A stretch of DNA of 64,000 nt, from the NCBI RefSeq assembly GCF_050908995.1, contig NC_135120.1, forward strand, positions 20,597,433 through 20,661,432, read 5' to 3'. The stretch is from Andrena cerasifolii (lineage: Eukaryota > Arthropoda > Insecta > Hymenoptera > Andrenidae). Position 1 is the stretch's first letter. Each line of letters opens with the position of its first letter. The notes under the pieces are model-generated. The model was not told the DNA's origin, did no database searches, and worked only from the letters and a program-made list of their open reading frames with translations. The position numbers and the translations under genes are program-made. Below, piece after piece: positions 35,787 through 48,576 of the stretch.

Positions 35787-38700
35787 CTTAACTTTTCGTG
35801 TGTTTATTGGAAGGCCGATGATGTGCCTTACTGATTACTCGCCTTTTTATCGACGCGATGATATCTAATCGCTGAATAATTTATTTATTTGCATTCGTCG
35901 CTTCTCGCGAGAGCCTCCGCGATTCCAGCGCCTGGAAAATAATAACCGTGACTAAAGTACACATGCGATAGTTTCCAGCTCGCCACTTAATGGAAAATAG
36001 TGGCAGGCGATCATGTGGACGGAAAAATTCGTGTAGTTATCGAAATCTCCTTCGAATGACTCGTTATCGTCTAATTAAAGAATATTGCTCCTTGATTGAT
36101 AAGATCTGCCGTATCTTCACTGGCGAATAATCCAACAACTGCGGTCACTTTTAAATTACGGAGCGCGAATCTTATTTGCCGCACGCTGGCTTCCGCCTTT
36201 GGAAAGTCCATCGACGACCTTCGCCATCTGCTGCCCTGTTCGACAAGGAAGCGAGATAACCAGACTCCTCTCGGGCTCCTCCGATACGTTCCTATCAGCT
36301 GCAGTTTTACTCCCGGCGAATCGAACGCGAATAATTGTAATAACAGAGGCAGAGGGGGAAGGGGGTAGACAGATATAAGACGAACAGACGCGTTTAAGTG
36401 GTTCTCTCGGGCGCGCCGAGGCATTTTCACCCTTCGGAGCACCGAGAGGAAATCTCGCCACGGGGAAATACGTATCCTGACAGGTAATCTCCGCGAAACA
36501 TTTGGCTTCAAGGTTATAGGGAGGCACGAAAACTTTGTTGCCGCGAAATACGCTTCCCTTCTACATTTTGTTTCTCGATATCCTGATGCGAAATATGTTG
36601 TAGCGCGCCGGGAGGCGTGGGTTTACGACAGTTTGCGAAGAAAGTGGATCAGAGGGGTATCCTGCTCTGATAGATAGGAAGCATTACACGCCCGTATCAC
36701 CGGGGCCCTGGCAAATATAATTCCGTCATGCGAGAGGCAGTGATTTGAACGCGACGCGTGAATCTAACCGACACGTGACCATGGAACGTGTTCTGTCTAC
36801 ACCCGGCATGAATAATAATTCTTTTCCCGCCGATTTCCCAGAATCCACGCGGTAACAATTGTCATGTTTATTAAACATTATGCAGTTGGCATTGTTGGAT
36901 TAGTCAAGACGCATAGGAGGCTCGGAGAATATCTAACAGCGACAACACCTTGATAGCAAACTCTTATTGTACTCGGATACTTGTACTCCTCGAGTTTTGA
37001 CCACGAGTGATCTATCTTGCAAAATCTAGTACATGAATTTTCGCAATCAGAGGTGTACTTGAAGCTTAATTAACTCTCTGATCCTTGTTCAGTTACAACG
37101 AAATTACTATCGCCAACAAAGTTCGACGCTGCGGCAAATAATATCCCTTATCTGCTCAGTAATCGACTCCACAAAGCTCATCGGGATTTGTGCGCGCGTA
37201 TTGCAGAATTTTCATCTGAAAGCCGGATATTGGCGGTGCGGATGTAGCTGGCAACAAGGTGGAATTCCATGCACAATGCACCCGAGCACCTTAATTGAAA
37301 TATGATTAAGAAATGTTGCCGCGGCGACGGAGTTACCCTCTTCTCTCATTGTCAGAGGCAATTCGGCCTGTTGTCGCAGATAATGAGATGAAAAAAGTTT
37401 CCCTCCGTTCCGTTTCGCGTCAACGTAAGGGAAGTTCGGTAAATAGAGTCTTTCGCTGATTGGCTAAAACTGTGTAACATTTAAACTCACTGCACAATCC
37501 AAGATGCGGGCAGAGACTACACACTTCGATGTCCTCCCATTTTTACCACGACCTTCTTTCCTCTCGAAATCACCCCACCAGCAGCGATACTAACCGATCA
37601 CCTTAATAGAGAAGATCAAAGATTCAAAGACCATAAAATACACCTTCTATCTCCACACTTCATGAAAATTTCGCTGCACGGATTAAACCGCGATATACGT
37701 AGTGCAGAATTCAAAGCCTCGTGCAATATGGAGTGGCTGAGGGTAATAGCATAGTTGCTTCATTAGACGTTGTTTCACGAGTGGTTAGTGCGTTAGTTCC
37801 TGGTTGAAACATCATTTGCATTATCAGAGAATAATAAAGCGATTTCTTATTTCTTAGTAATAATGAATTCGAATTGCGACGGATTTTAATGACATTAGTT
37901 GCACTGTAATACCTATCAGCTTGTAAATTAGAATGAGTCAGCCCGGTTATTATTAGCGAATGGCAATCCTTGACTGCGTTAATGCTTTCGAATTATCTCA
38001 CACACAGTATCCTCGGGGATGAGAGAAACTGTGCCATACACCACGATCCATTGTCCCCAATTTCATTATTCCCAATCAGAGGTAAATAAAACACTGCTAA
38101 TTTGTGCGTGTGCCGCGAAACGATAACGAGGACCGAGGTTACGGGAATCGAATGTATTAACGCGCTACTTGGACAAACGATCGGACTTGAAGATAGCTTT
38201 AAGCCGGGCTTTATTTGCCGATTATCGTGCGCGCATGGGCTGCAGTCAAAACTGCCCTTATCGTCGAAACTGTGCTCGTATAGTCCGCTAAACGTAGTAA
38301 TGTGTCCCCGTTAAATCTATACATGGCGTATGTACAAATAGCGGCCCTTGTTTAATCGAAAATTCTGTCTGTAACTCCTGTAGGTATTTGGCGATTTTCT
38401 GGAGTTTCTAAGTGGATATAGCTCTAAATGGATCTGGGATAATTATTCGTAAGTAGATTGTAGCAACGATTACCCTAATAGAGTTTAAACACTTTCTGGA
38501 AGAGCCTTCAAACATTTTCTAATTGACCAGCGGACGAATTAAAAATCTGTAGTTGATGATTAGTATTTCATAACAGTGAGGAAACGTGGATACAATTTTC
38601 CAGAAGAATACAGTTGAATCCAAAGCTCCACAACAGGCTTTGCGCTGAAAGCTGCAGTCTTAAAGGCTCGAAAATTGTTTACTCGAATAATTAAGCAAAG

Positions 38701-41399
38701 CAGGAGTTCTAAACTTCAGTACCGTTTTTGTAATGCCACGCTGTACTGCGCCAAAAACATCAGCTTTTTAGCGTAACAGCTTACGCGAAATGTTACTTCT
38801 CGCGAAATTCGCGAACTGCAATATTTTTCAAGAAAGAAATTATTAAAGTCCTGCTAAGTTAATCCGAAGTTGGTAAAATGCAAAGTTTTCAACGTTACTT
38901 GGCTTTTAAAGTACACTTCTGTGGCTAAAATTGATCCAAAGACCTTTTCTTAAAATATTCTTGGGATTACGCGACAGTGGTAAAATAGTTAAATTTTAAT
39001 TAAACAATCTGATTTAATTTATCGGGTATCTCGGATCTGTTATCCACTGGCTAATCGTAAAATATCATCTAGTCAACTGATTGACGATAAAAGCAAATTC
39101 ATTACCACCTCTGGTCTTCCACTCGCGTACATTTCCTTGGTAAAATTCATTTCTCCCTATTCTTTTTCATTTTCCGCCCATAGATCTTTGCATTGAATAT
39201 CACAGCACTATATTCCCCTCCCTTTTTTCCCTTTCTTTACTATTTATTTCCACTTTTGCGTCGAATTCATTGCAGGTTATATTGCACGTCCCAGGCGAAA
39301 ATGCCCCTCTGACAATTTTTTATAACAAGTAATATTTATAGCTGCGAAATCATCTTCGAGTTGAACGACGAATTACTCGTTTATATAGAGTAAATATCAA
39401 CAACAAGAAACTATGATTACGTACAGATTTTTCGTCTCAGCAATCAGTTAATTAAGCCTGCTCGCAAGTAATGATAGTAGCAATTAATTGGGCCCTTTGA
39501 CAGTGGTTTAAACCGCTAAAATTAAATGCCTCGCGTTATCTAGACACGAGAAATTGAATCGCATTTAGAGGTAAAAAATGTACTCGTTTGCTGATTTTTC
39601 GGTTTGTAAATAAAAGCATGACCTCCGCGAGCATAAAGATAACGCCACTATTCGAGGTTATTATAGCGGTCAGAGTCTCCCGCCAGAATGCTCTACAGAA
39701 ATCGAACAATAACACGACTCTATCAAGATCATTAGTACCGTACTTATCTATACTGACAGCCTATTGTTAGATTAGATATCAACTGTTCAAACTATACGAC
39801 AGCATAGTTGAAGTCCGAGGGTACTTCAGACATCCCGTCAATATTTACCCGTCGCTGATCGGGAACCGATGCACTGCGGCAGAAGTTTCCGCACAACGAT
39901 GGTCGAAACGTCACAGACCACAGACCCGATGCAAACTAGAAACTGACCAGTCCACCTTGGAAGGCAGCTTATATGTATAACTGTCTGGAACCTTGAAATT
40001 GTTGTGTACGTGTCTCGAGATGAATCGCGAGTAGAAGGACCTCATCTTCCGGTTCTCTTTTTCTTACATTGCGAACATGTTATCGTGCTCCGTGGAGGGT
40101 GTAAGTTCTAGCCACAGCATTCCAGTACCGTCGTTATAACTTACGCAACGTAGGTCGCGCAACGGGTATATTGTACTATCAATTAAACTCACATCGATCG
40201 ACACTTGCCACACATACTCGAAGTTCTTCAAAGTTGAACCAACGCTCCGAATGTTATCTTCGCTCTGACGATACAGGTATCTCGCCCACAGGGACATACA
40301 TGCGTGCATATCGCGGACATATTAACTCGACCGCGCTCGTAAATTGATTAAGTGGCTAGATTACTTGAATCAACCGGGGCGCGAATGTAGAGGTACATCA
40401 ACGTTTCGCAAACAGAACTTCGCCCATTAAAGCAGCTACGCTGATCTGCTCCTCGCATGTGTTGAATATACAATCACGTGTAAAGGTCAACCCATTTCAC
40501 GTCATTGGCGCTCACATAATCTTGCGCGCTGAAATTTGCGCAAATAGCAGATTACATGAAAACCCTGACCATGGGTATTGCACGAGAAGGAGCGATTTAA
40601 CCGTAGAGAAAGAAACAGAACCACCCTAGGAGGCAAGCAAACGCCAGACGACGTAGAGGATGGCAGCGAAAGTCCGCCAAGGGTTGACGGTAGCGCAGCC
40701 CTGCCAGAAAAACGCGACACGCAGCGAAGTACGGCAGCGGCATACATCAGGAACGCATTTCCCCCGCGGCTTTCCGTTCTTTGTCCGGCTGAGCGGGTGG
40801 GGGTGGGCGTCAAGGATGTGCGTCAGGGGGTGGACAGCAACCCCATGTTACGACGAAAGGGCGGAAATGCGGAGGCGGTGGAACGGAGCGAGAATCTGGT
40901 AGGACGTAGCCATCCCCGTACCACTGCTATCCACCCCTATACCTCCACCCCCCATGGTCCCCTCACCCCATCTTTATCAAAGGCCCTGGCACTTTGCCAC
41001 GTCGCACCGCATAATGAAGCAGCACGCTGGGCTTCGGTTGTAGCGGCGCCGTGGCTTGTGTTTTGCCTTCCGTAGAATGGTTTATTGTGTCGCGAACCCT
41101 CGCCACCCCGTGCCACCAGCGCCGACGAAGCTCCATCGCGGCCGCGATATTCGCGCCGGCATTCGTAGGCCCCCGTTCTCACGAGGCGCCCGCACGCGCA
41201 GAACAAAGGAAGCACGTGTAGGCGGTAATAGGTGTTATTACGTGTCCCACGACACAACCAAGTGTCTCGTCGCGCGTTCTGATTCCACCTACCTAGCGTA
41301 GGTATATAACGGGGCAATCCTAAACGGCTAAGCGACAATTTGCGACAGCGGGACATGGCGAAAATTCTTTTGCGACGATTGCGCGGGATTCGATGGGCG
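35787..41399. other. Upstream of GH1, no gene recognised
   Basis: AT-rich from about 37 to 40.4 kb with few open frames. A GC-rich patch at 40.5-41.3 kb holds overlapping frames (165 codons plus, 139 minus) without motifs. Confidence 0.55.
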
Positions 41400-41407
41400 A
41401 TTTAAAG

Positions 41408-42402
41408 CAGGGCTGCACAGGGAGCCTTCTTCAGGGCCTAGCGGCGAGCAACCAGCCGTGCACCGTTACTAAGGGTAGAATCAGTGAGGAGAACTGCAGT
41501 AGTGTAGCTGCGGGACCGGGGTAAAGTGAACCTCGGGGTAAAATCAGCTTCCTTAATTTGTTCTTTAACAATAGAATATATTTACAAATTTTGGTGACGT
41601 AATAAATGTATGTAATATAAGAATGATAATTATGCACATTCAGATATCAAAAAATGTAAATTCATTTAAAAAATTAGAAATTAATTTTTAGAGACTTCCC
41701 CCAAAAAATGAAAAATCTGTCACAGTTTTTGACAAACACGGTGCACAAAAGCCATAAGCTGCCGTGCTAAACATGTTATCCCAGCGCAAGGGGTTAATAT
41801 TTACCTATATCTTTAATTGAAGTTCTTATTTTGTTGCATCTCACTTTACCCCGGATAGAAGTTCACTTTACCCCATACTCTAAGTTTATTTTAAGTATTG
41901 CTATTCGTCATTTATCAACAGTAATGTTTAAATTATATTATAAATCTATCTCCGCGCATTTTTATTGGAAGGGAAAAATTTTATTCGACTCAAACTTTTT
42001 CAGGCTCACTTTACCCCGATTTCCCCTAGCTCTGTAAATTCGCGGTTCTGCCGCCAACTTGCTAAGAGAGACAGATGCCCGGTATACTTGAACCTGCTGG
42101 TTCCGTCGGTAAAAAGACGGCTTCCTATTGGCTATTTCACATGGCGTGACTTATAAAAAAAAGCGAAACAGCGCTTGGCAACCGCGGGCGCGAAATCTCA
42201 ATTTTGCTACTTTTGCAGATACGCGGTATTTACAAACTGCTCGTACGCGGTTTTGCACTATCATCGACGATATACTTACGCTACGCGCCTACGAGTCCGC
42301 ACCTATCCTACTGCAGTTCTCCTCACCGATTCTACCCTTAGTAACGGCGTACGGCTGGTTGCTCGCCGCTAGGCGCTGAAAAAGGCTCCCTGTGCAGCCC
42401 TG
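41408..42402. mobile_element. Non-autonomous hAT-type transposon, 995 bp, with exact 8-bp target duplication
   Basis: The ends are about 95-bp terminal inverted repeats (41408-41502 and 42308-42402), starting CAGGGCTGCAC, typical of hAT. Identical ATTTAAAG octamers flank the element at 41400-41407 and 42403-42410, as expected for hAT insertion. The interior is AT-rich, has no transposase, and carries several CTTTACCCC/GGGGTAAAG motifs. It would need a transposase made elsewhere. The exact duplication points to a fairly recent insertion. Confidence 0.9.
41516..42014. repeat. Inner inverted GGGGTAAAGTGA motifs inside the hAT element
   Basis: GGGGTAAAGTGA near 41518 is matched by its complement TCACTTTACCCC near 42004. 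Two more TCACTTTACCCC copies lie near 41842-41876. They are either subterminal binding repeats of the hAT element or the ends of a second, nested element. The sequence alone does not decide. Confidence 0.5.
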
Positions 42403-42410
42403 ATTTAAAG

Positions 42411-43661
42411 GGTTAGTCGTGTGCTTCTTGGAAGTAAGCTAGACGGAGCCGTAGAGCATTGAGGGGATGTGTATATACATACTTCTTCAGTATTCGCAAC
42501 TGACGCTTTGCCTTAAAGGCTTCCTTGACGCAACAGTTTCCCCGTGGAAATTCTGATTTTTTCGCTAGAAAATTCGTCGTGAACGGCAACTCGAGGAAGT
42601 GATTACGCGGGAGAGGTGACTGCGATGTTTGGTGACTCTAATTACAAAGAGGAAAGGCCCTGTACCGGAGGAAGTCGCCGACGAAAGTGGGCGTTCTCGT
42701 TCCAGGTGTCTGAGACGCTGCAGAATACGAGTTCTTCTCGTTTGAAGTTCAGCGGAGAGGCTGGTGTAGCGTATCATCGGAAGTTCAGGGCGGAGGCAGC
42801 GACAAAAAGCGTTTCATTACGGTGCCGGGAAGCCGAAATAATTTCGCTGGAATGTGTAATTAATTTCGAAGGGTGTAATTAAACGAACTACCGTGGCATT
42901 CCTGTTTTCCCTTCGTTCTACACATTTTTTTGAATCTCCCCGCGGATGTTCGCGGATATTCGTCAACGTGTCAACGATTAAACAGCTCCGGGTTGTCCTT
43001 AATCTTTCACGGTTGAAAGAAACGTTGAATCGATGGGGGATGAGATTCCTCGGCACTTCGTGGCCGTTGTTACCGAGGGTGAAGTTTAGTGTGACGACGG
43101 CCGCGCTACGCACCCCATCGCGTCGACTGGAATAATCGGAGATTGTGTGCCATTCACCTGCGCGAACGTTGCAAACGGATGTACATACTGCAGCTTGTTT
43201 AGACTTATCATTTCATAGAGCCGTTCTATATACACCAAAGCAGATGAGAAGCTTCCTGTAAACTATAAATTACGCATGAAAGTGGTTCCTAGGGATGATC
43301 CGAGAATAATACTCGAGCATCCCCCGATCGATAGGAATAAAACTGAATTTCACATTCGCAGTGCGCACATTTCACGTGCACACCCTATTATTAGGGTTTG
43401 CATTCCCAGTGACGGTACCTACTTGTTTAATGTCCGCGCGCAATATGAGAATTCCAAATTGGAAACGTGCACTATAGATCAGCGCATACTGTGATAATAA
43501 ATTCAACAATACAACGGGCGTAGTATCCATGCCTGACATAATTAAACGACAGCTATTGCCTCCGCAGTTGATTTTGTTTCTCAGCTCGGCCATCAATTGG
43601 ACCTCCCTAAACGTTCGAAAACTTAGAGTTGAGTCAGTGAGAGCAACAACGGAGTAGCATT
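42411..43661. other. Non-coding, no gene recognised
   Basis: Only short open frames (up to 98 codons) with no domain. Confidence 0.55.
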
Positions 43662-43714
43662 AACGTATTCCACTAGGCTTTACTAATCATATAAAATAGG
43701 AAAAAGAATTTTTT
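43662..43714. repeat. Short dispersed repeat, copy B (before the hAT remnant)
   Basis: Second copy of the repeat seen near 24045-24095. It lies about 80 bp before the hAT transposase remnant and may belong to the same element. Confidence 0.6.
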
Positions 43715-43792
43715 TTATGTTCGTCCGTCGTCGCACTCACTGCCTCAGTTCTATCAATCGCAGATACCCTCCAAGCATTTAGTGTTAACTAA

Positions 43793-44020
43793 GGAGACGA
43801 TAAATTCCGGACTGTAGCAAAGGAATTCCATATTTTTGAGTCCACTGGGAAAAGGACATCCAATTTACAACTTTTACATGCCCTATATACAATTAAACCA
43901 ACATCTACTCAAAATGAAAGAAATTTCTCTACAGCTGCGGATTTTGTCACACAAAAAAGGAGCAGATTGGCGGACGCGACATTGTGCTTTTTAAAAAACT
44001 ATTTTAAAACAAAACAGTAA
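43793..44020 (+). pseudogene. hAT transposase C-terminal remnant (dimerisation domain)
   Basis: An open stretch of 75 codons, with no start codon and a stop codon (TAA) immediately upstream in frame, ends at a TAA. It reads FESTGKRTSNL, then LYTIKPTSTQNERNFSTAAD, then KRSRLADATLCFLKNYF. This is the well-conserved hAT C-terminal pattern (P-T-S, E-R-x-F-S-x-A-G-like, K-R-x-R-L, F-L-K). The DDE core and zinc finger are missing. Following AT-rich sequence near 44180-44283, with repeated TCTCGAGAA motifs and ending CAGGAACACTACCCCTA, resembles the 3' end of such elements. It is a dead fragment. Confidence 0.8.
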
Positions 44021-44283
44021 TGTTTCGCCTTGCTCACATTTTGTATTAGATAAATAAATTTATCAATTATATTTAATATCTGTTTTTCATTTAGGTACAC
44101 AAGTTTTGTGTAAGTTAGGCCAGAATACAAATTTAGATAAATATTATCAACATTATTACAAAAATATAAATGTTGCAATATTGTTTGAATTTTTTGAAAA
44201 TTCTCGAAAATTCTCGAGAAACATAATCTGATTTCTCGTTTCTCGAGAAGCAAAAATATCGAGAAATCAGGAACACTACCCCT

Positions 44284-47200
44284 ACTAGACACATTGACAG
44301 TACTAAACTACCAGGCGAAGGAACTTAAAGATTGATACCCAAGAAAGATATTCATTCTTGACATTTACAAACCTCCCCTTATCGTACACTTTACACGTAG
44401 GTACCTCTAGCGTAAAATGTGTACACAACTGAGTGCCACAGCATGGCAAGCAGCCAAAAGCTAGCTCCCACCTTCGCAGAATCGCAAACACATAAAACTG
44501 TAGGAAAACTGTCTCCAGACAGAACTGCTCCTTCCACGAATTTAACAATTACTCCTTCGAGCTATATTACACAAAACGACTGCCACTCGTGGAGCTCCAT
44601 TTCTTTCCCTGCATTCCTCCATCGATACCTCCAGACCTGACCCAACTCGAACAGAAGAATTTCTTTAACAAAAAACCACCGATGGACGCGTATCCGCCAT
44701 AGCCTCGGTCTGTCCTTCAGCCTCACAGAGTGAACACGTTCTCCCACTTAATATTATTTCCCTCGTCGGCTGCTTTTCAAGGCGCGTCAAAGGGATCTTC
44801 GGGTGAAAAAAAGGCTGTCCATGATCATCGTTGGAAAGTCGTGGCCGGTGCCGGAAAGCCAGTTCCTCGTGATGAAGCGGAAAGCTCCTCGCGTAAAGAG
44901 GAGGCACCCTTTCGCGTTCCGCCATCGACCATCGATTCGTCGATGGGGTCCCCACAAAGGGCGACCGGAAGCGGGGTATCCGGTCATGGAATTACACCAC
45001 CTCCGTGGAATATATTCGCCCCAGTATGGGCTCGGTGAAATTCTCCGCTCGTCGCTTGTCTCGCGGCACCGCTCCACTTCCGCTCCACTTCTTTTCGACC
45101 CCTCTCGAATTCCACACAATTTCCACGGACCGTGGACGGGCGCGGGCTGTCGAGAAAGCCACGCTCCTCAGCCACAGATCTGATTACGAGCGATGAATTA
45201 CTGATGATCGATGGGGCCATGGAAAATGGGAACGCTAGGTTGTCCAACCCTCTCGTTGCTTTGCGCTGTTTTGCGCGCAGTCACAAAGGAGGACTTGTCC
45301 TCTGAGTGCGCGATTCGCGGGTCCGGAGAATATCGTTGAGTAAAAGAGATCGTAAGTGTAGCAGTGCTTGCGGCTCCGTTGCAGAGATTACTACAACGTT
45401 TCGCTGATATTGCCAGAATAGGTTCGTACACGTGAATTTAATGAATTTCCACAGAGTGACAGTATTGGTAAATTAAGGCTGATACCTACTGCAAAGGATG
45501 ATTACGGAAATAATAGGACCGCAATTTATCCAATCAATTAGGGGTACGAATTTCGTCCCAAACGAACCCAAATTTCATCGAATTAATATTTACTGTAACG
45601 GGATTAATATCGTATGCTGACGAGCATATTTTAATAACCTGTCATTATTAAGAGCTCTATTTGAATGTTTAATGCGTAACCGTGGGTGGAAATAAATAAA
45701 ATGACAATTGCGGGGAACACGAAAGGATCGTACGATCGGCGGAGATTTTTATACTATGCTTTTTTTCACTTTTTTTTTTAAGCCAAAGGGCTTCGAATTG
45801 CCCGACGACACGTGATCGTGTCGCGACATGGTATTCCCGAAAAATGGAAAATCGCTGTAGGGATCGGATGGAATCACTTTATTAGCTTCCACAGTACACC
45901 GAAGCCAGGCTAAACTGACATTCAGCCGTTGGCTTTTGATACAAGCTTGAACGCAGTAAAATTTAATATTCCCCGGCATCCGAGTATCCGTAGATGATAC
46001 TGGTAGTCGTTCCTAATGCAGACTATGCGGAGCCCGCTATTGAAATTTCAGTCATTATCGCGGTATCGCGCTACTGTACCAGCGAAGTCATTGCTGCGCC
46101 AGTTTTATTCGTAATTACAGCTCTCTATATTGCATTGTAGAACCCATTGCGCGATTCAATAGAACCTAAACTATTCTCTGTCGCTTAAACTCACTTAAAA
46201 TAATTAGCAACTGCAATTAATTAGCGGAATTAATCGTGACCGAAGAAAACTCCCAGGATTCACCGATCTATTTACGAAGAAACTTAATTCTACTCTGCGG
46301 CAAGTAATTGCAGCTGTGTATACCGAAGAAAGACATTTTCCCTGTACGCTAAATTTTTTTCCCACGAAAAGCAGTGCATACAAATCAACGAATAAGTTGG
46401 AAGATTGCAATAAATCCCCTCTAGAATATTAAGAAGCCTTCTCGACACGTTTCTCGCGCATCACTCGCGACTGCTTGAAACGACTGAGCATTACGGTTAT
46501 CGGTGACGGCAACGGCATTCCCGCGAAACTTTATAAAGCGATACGCATTATTTGCGGCATTACCTCTGCACGGGAAAGATCCATAAATCCCCAGGCGCGA
46601 ATAAAAGGTCCAGCTTATTCCCACGGGCCTTTGTTGTCCTCGGGGCGTCGTTGAAAGGAAGCGCTGTTAAATGGCTGAACGTAATTTCCCTGTTGCTCCT
46701 TCGGACAGAAGAAACGACACTTTTGCCAATCCCCCACGGTTTCTCGTGTTAACGAGCCTGAGACTCGTTTCACGCTTCCCCCAACTCGGTTCCCTGTGAT
46801 TCGCGAGCAAGAAAATTTTAAACAAAATGTGTTCATCGATACCATTGACTTTTGCCCCTTTTCCGTGCGATTCCTTTACTCGTTGGCGGGCAACAGCAGC
46901 CGTAAATAATGCAAGTGATTTCTCCGTCGTTGATAACCCGAGAAGCATGCGCAACGCTGTATCGGAAATGCAGAGATCCGCAAAACATTATCATCGATGG
47001 GGGCAATCCCGAATAGTCAATCGAAAACAAAGCAGCAGCCCCTCGGGGTCGGCTTGAAAGCCCTTTAAGCTCTCCCTTCGACTGGCGGATAATTACACGG
47101 GAGACGTTCGCGAAGGGTCGACCGAGGCGTTTACGATAATGCAGAATGTAATTCTCATTGCACCGCTGGCGGACCGTTTGCCGAGTATCCGTGGTACGTG

Positions 47201-48420
47201 CTCGCGCAGGAGATGGTATTATTGCATCCCGCAGGACCTCCCTGGAAATGGGTCAGGAACGCCTGGCGGCTTGTGCTCAAACGCGATAACAGCCACTTAA
47301 GCATTGTTCCCGGCTGGTTCGAACACACCTTTCGCGTCGTTCCGACAATCACGACCCTTGCCGCATCGACCCCGTATCCTGGACACGGTAATGTCGCGTC
47401 GATCGGTTTCTGAGCTAGAAGTTCCTCGCGCGATGAAGAGAAGCGTTCGTCTAATTTTCGTGTTGGCCAATCGAAGATTACTGCAAGGTGAAATAATAGG
47501 AAAATCAGGCAACCCTCGTTGAAGATAGAAAATCTAAGTAGAAAAAAATCTTATAGAACCCAAGGACCTGTAAGGGTTTTCAATTCATTACGGACGTATG
47601 TTTGTTACCCCAAACCAGCTCCAAAGCTCCGAAGAAGCACGAGTAATAAACAAATCGAAGCCTGTAGGTATAAACAAAAATTTGTCCACTTGCTTCGCCT
47701 TGGGTCTCATCATCTCTTTTTTCTTTTTTTTCTTCTTTTTATTTTTTCTAGTTCTTGTACGTGTGCCACTGTTTTTCTTTATTGTACAAATTGGGCTTGT
47801 CCCGTAATAAATAAATAAATTAATAAATAAATAATTACATCAAGAATTTCTACGTGTTAGGTTTGCCCATCGCCAATAGGTGCGCGCGTCTACATTCGTA
47901 CGTCCTAAAAGAAAGCTCGCCGAACCTTTCAGGACTGAACGTGTGTTGGCCAAGGAGGTTCATTCGCAGGGAGGATAGAAAATCGAGGAAATATCGGACA
48001 GAATCGTTTTAATCTGTGGGCAGAGGCAGCGGTAACTGCCATCTTATTGGTCCCTTATATTGGCCTTTCCTACTGCTGTGTCTAAACCTCGGCGCTCAGT
48101 GCTCACGGCGGTACTCCCGATCGATCGCCCTTTGTTCCTCCGGAGAGAGATCCCGGAGGATTGCCGGCCCGTCGGGACCGGGTCGGTTCCTTTGTTGCAC
48201 GTGGTGGCTCGCAATATCGCGGAAAAATAAAGTATCGACATCTTTCTTGATATAATCTCCCGTGCTTTTGAAAGGAGAGGAGAGGAGTTTTCCACTTTTA
48301 TTCCCATCAGTGTACACTTACCGACTTCTAGGAAACTTAAAACGAATCCAGAGGATGGAGCGCGTGTGCGCGCGTAGTTATTCAAAGCTTTCCACCTAAC
48401 AAAGGGATGTTGACTGAACT
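44284..48420. other. Non-coding, no gene recognised
   Basis: Short overlapping frames only (up to 126 codons at 44803-45183). No motif. Includes the T-rich/AAAT tract near 47.8 kb. Confidence 0.55.
47712..47834. repeat. T-rich tract and (AAAT)n microsatellite
   Basis: A T/C-rich run to about 47752 is followed, after a short unique stretch, by AAAT repeats at 47805-47834. Confidence 0.85.
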
Positions 48421-48576
48421 TGAATTGAAGAGTCCTTGCAGAAAATACTGCAAGCGTAAAATTAAAAAAATCCTCCTTTTCGGAAAATATTCTACTTGCC
48501 ACTGGTAATGCTATAGCACTTATAGAATTTTATTTTCTGGCACTTACAGTGTTTTCTACAGGGACTCTTCAATTCA
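48421..48576. repeat. Foldback: about 36-bp inverted arms
   Basis: TGAATTGAAGAGTCC at 48421 pairs with GGACTCTTCAATTCA ending at 48576. Pairing continues inward through GCAGAAAATACTGCAAG with G:T-type changes. The loop is about 80 nt. Possible MITE or hairpin RNA gene; no open frame. Confidence 0.7.
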
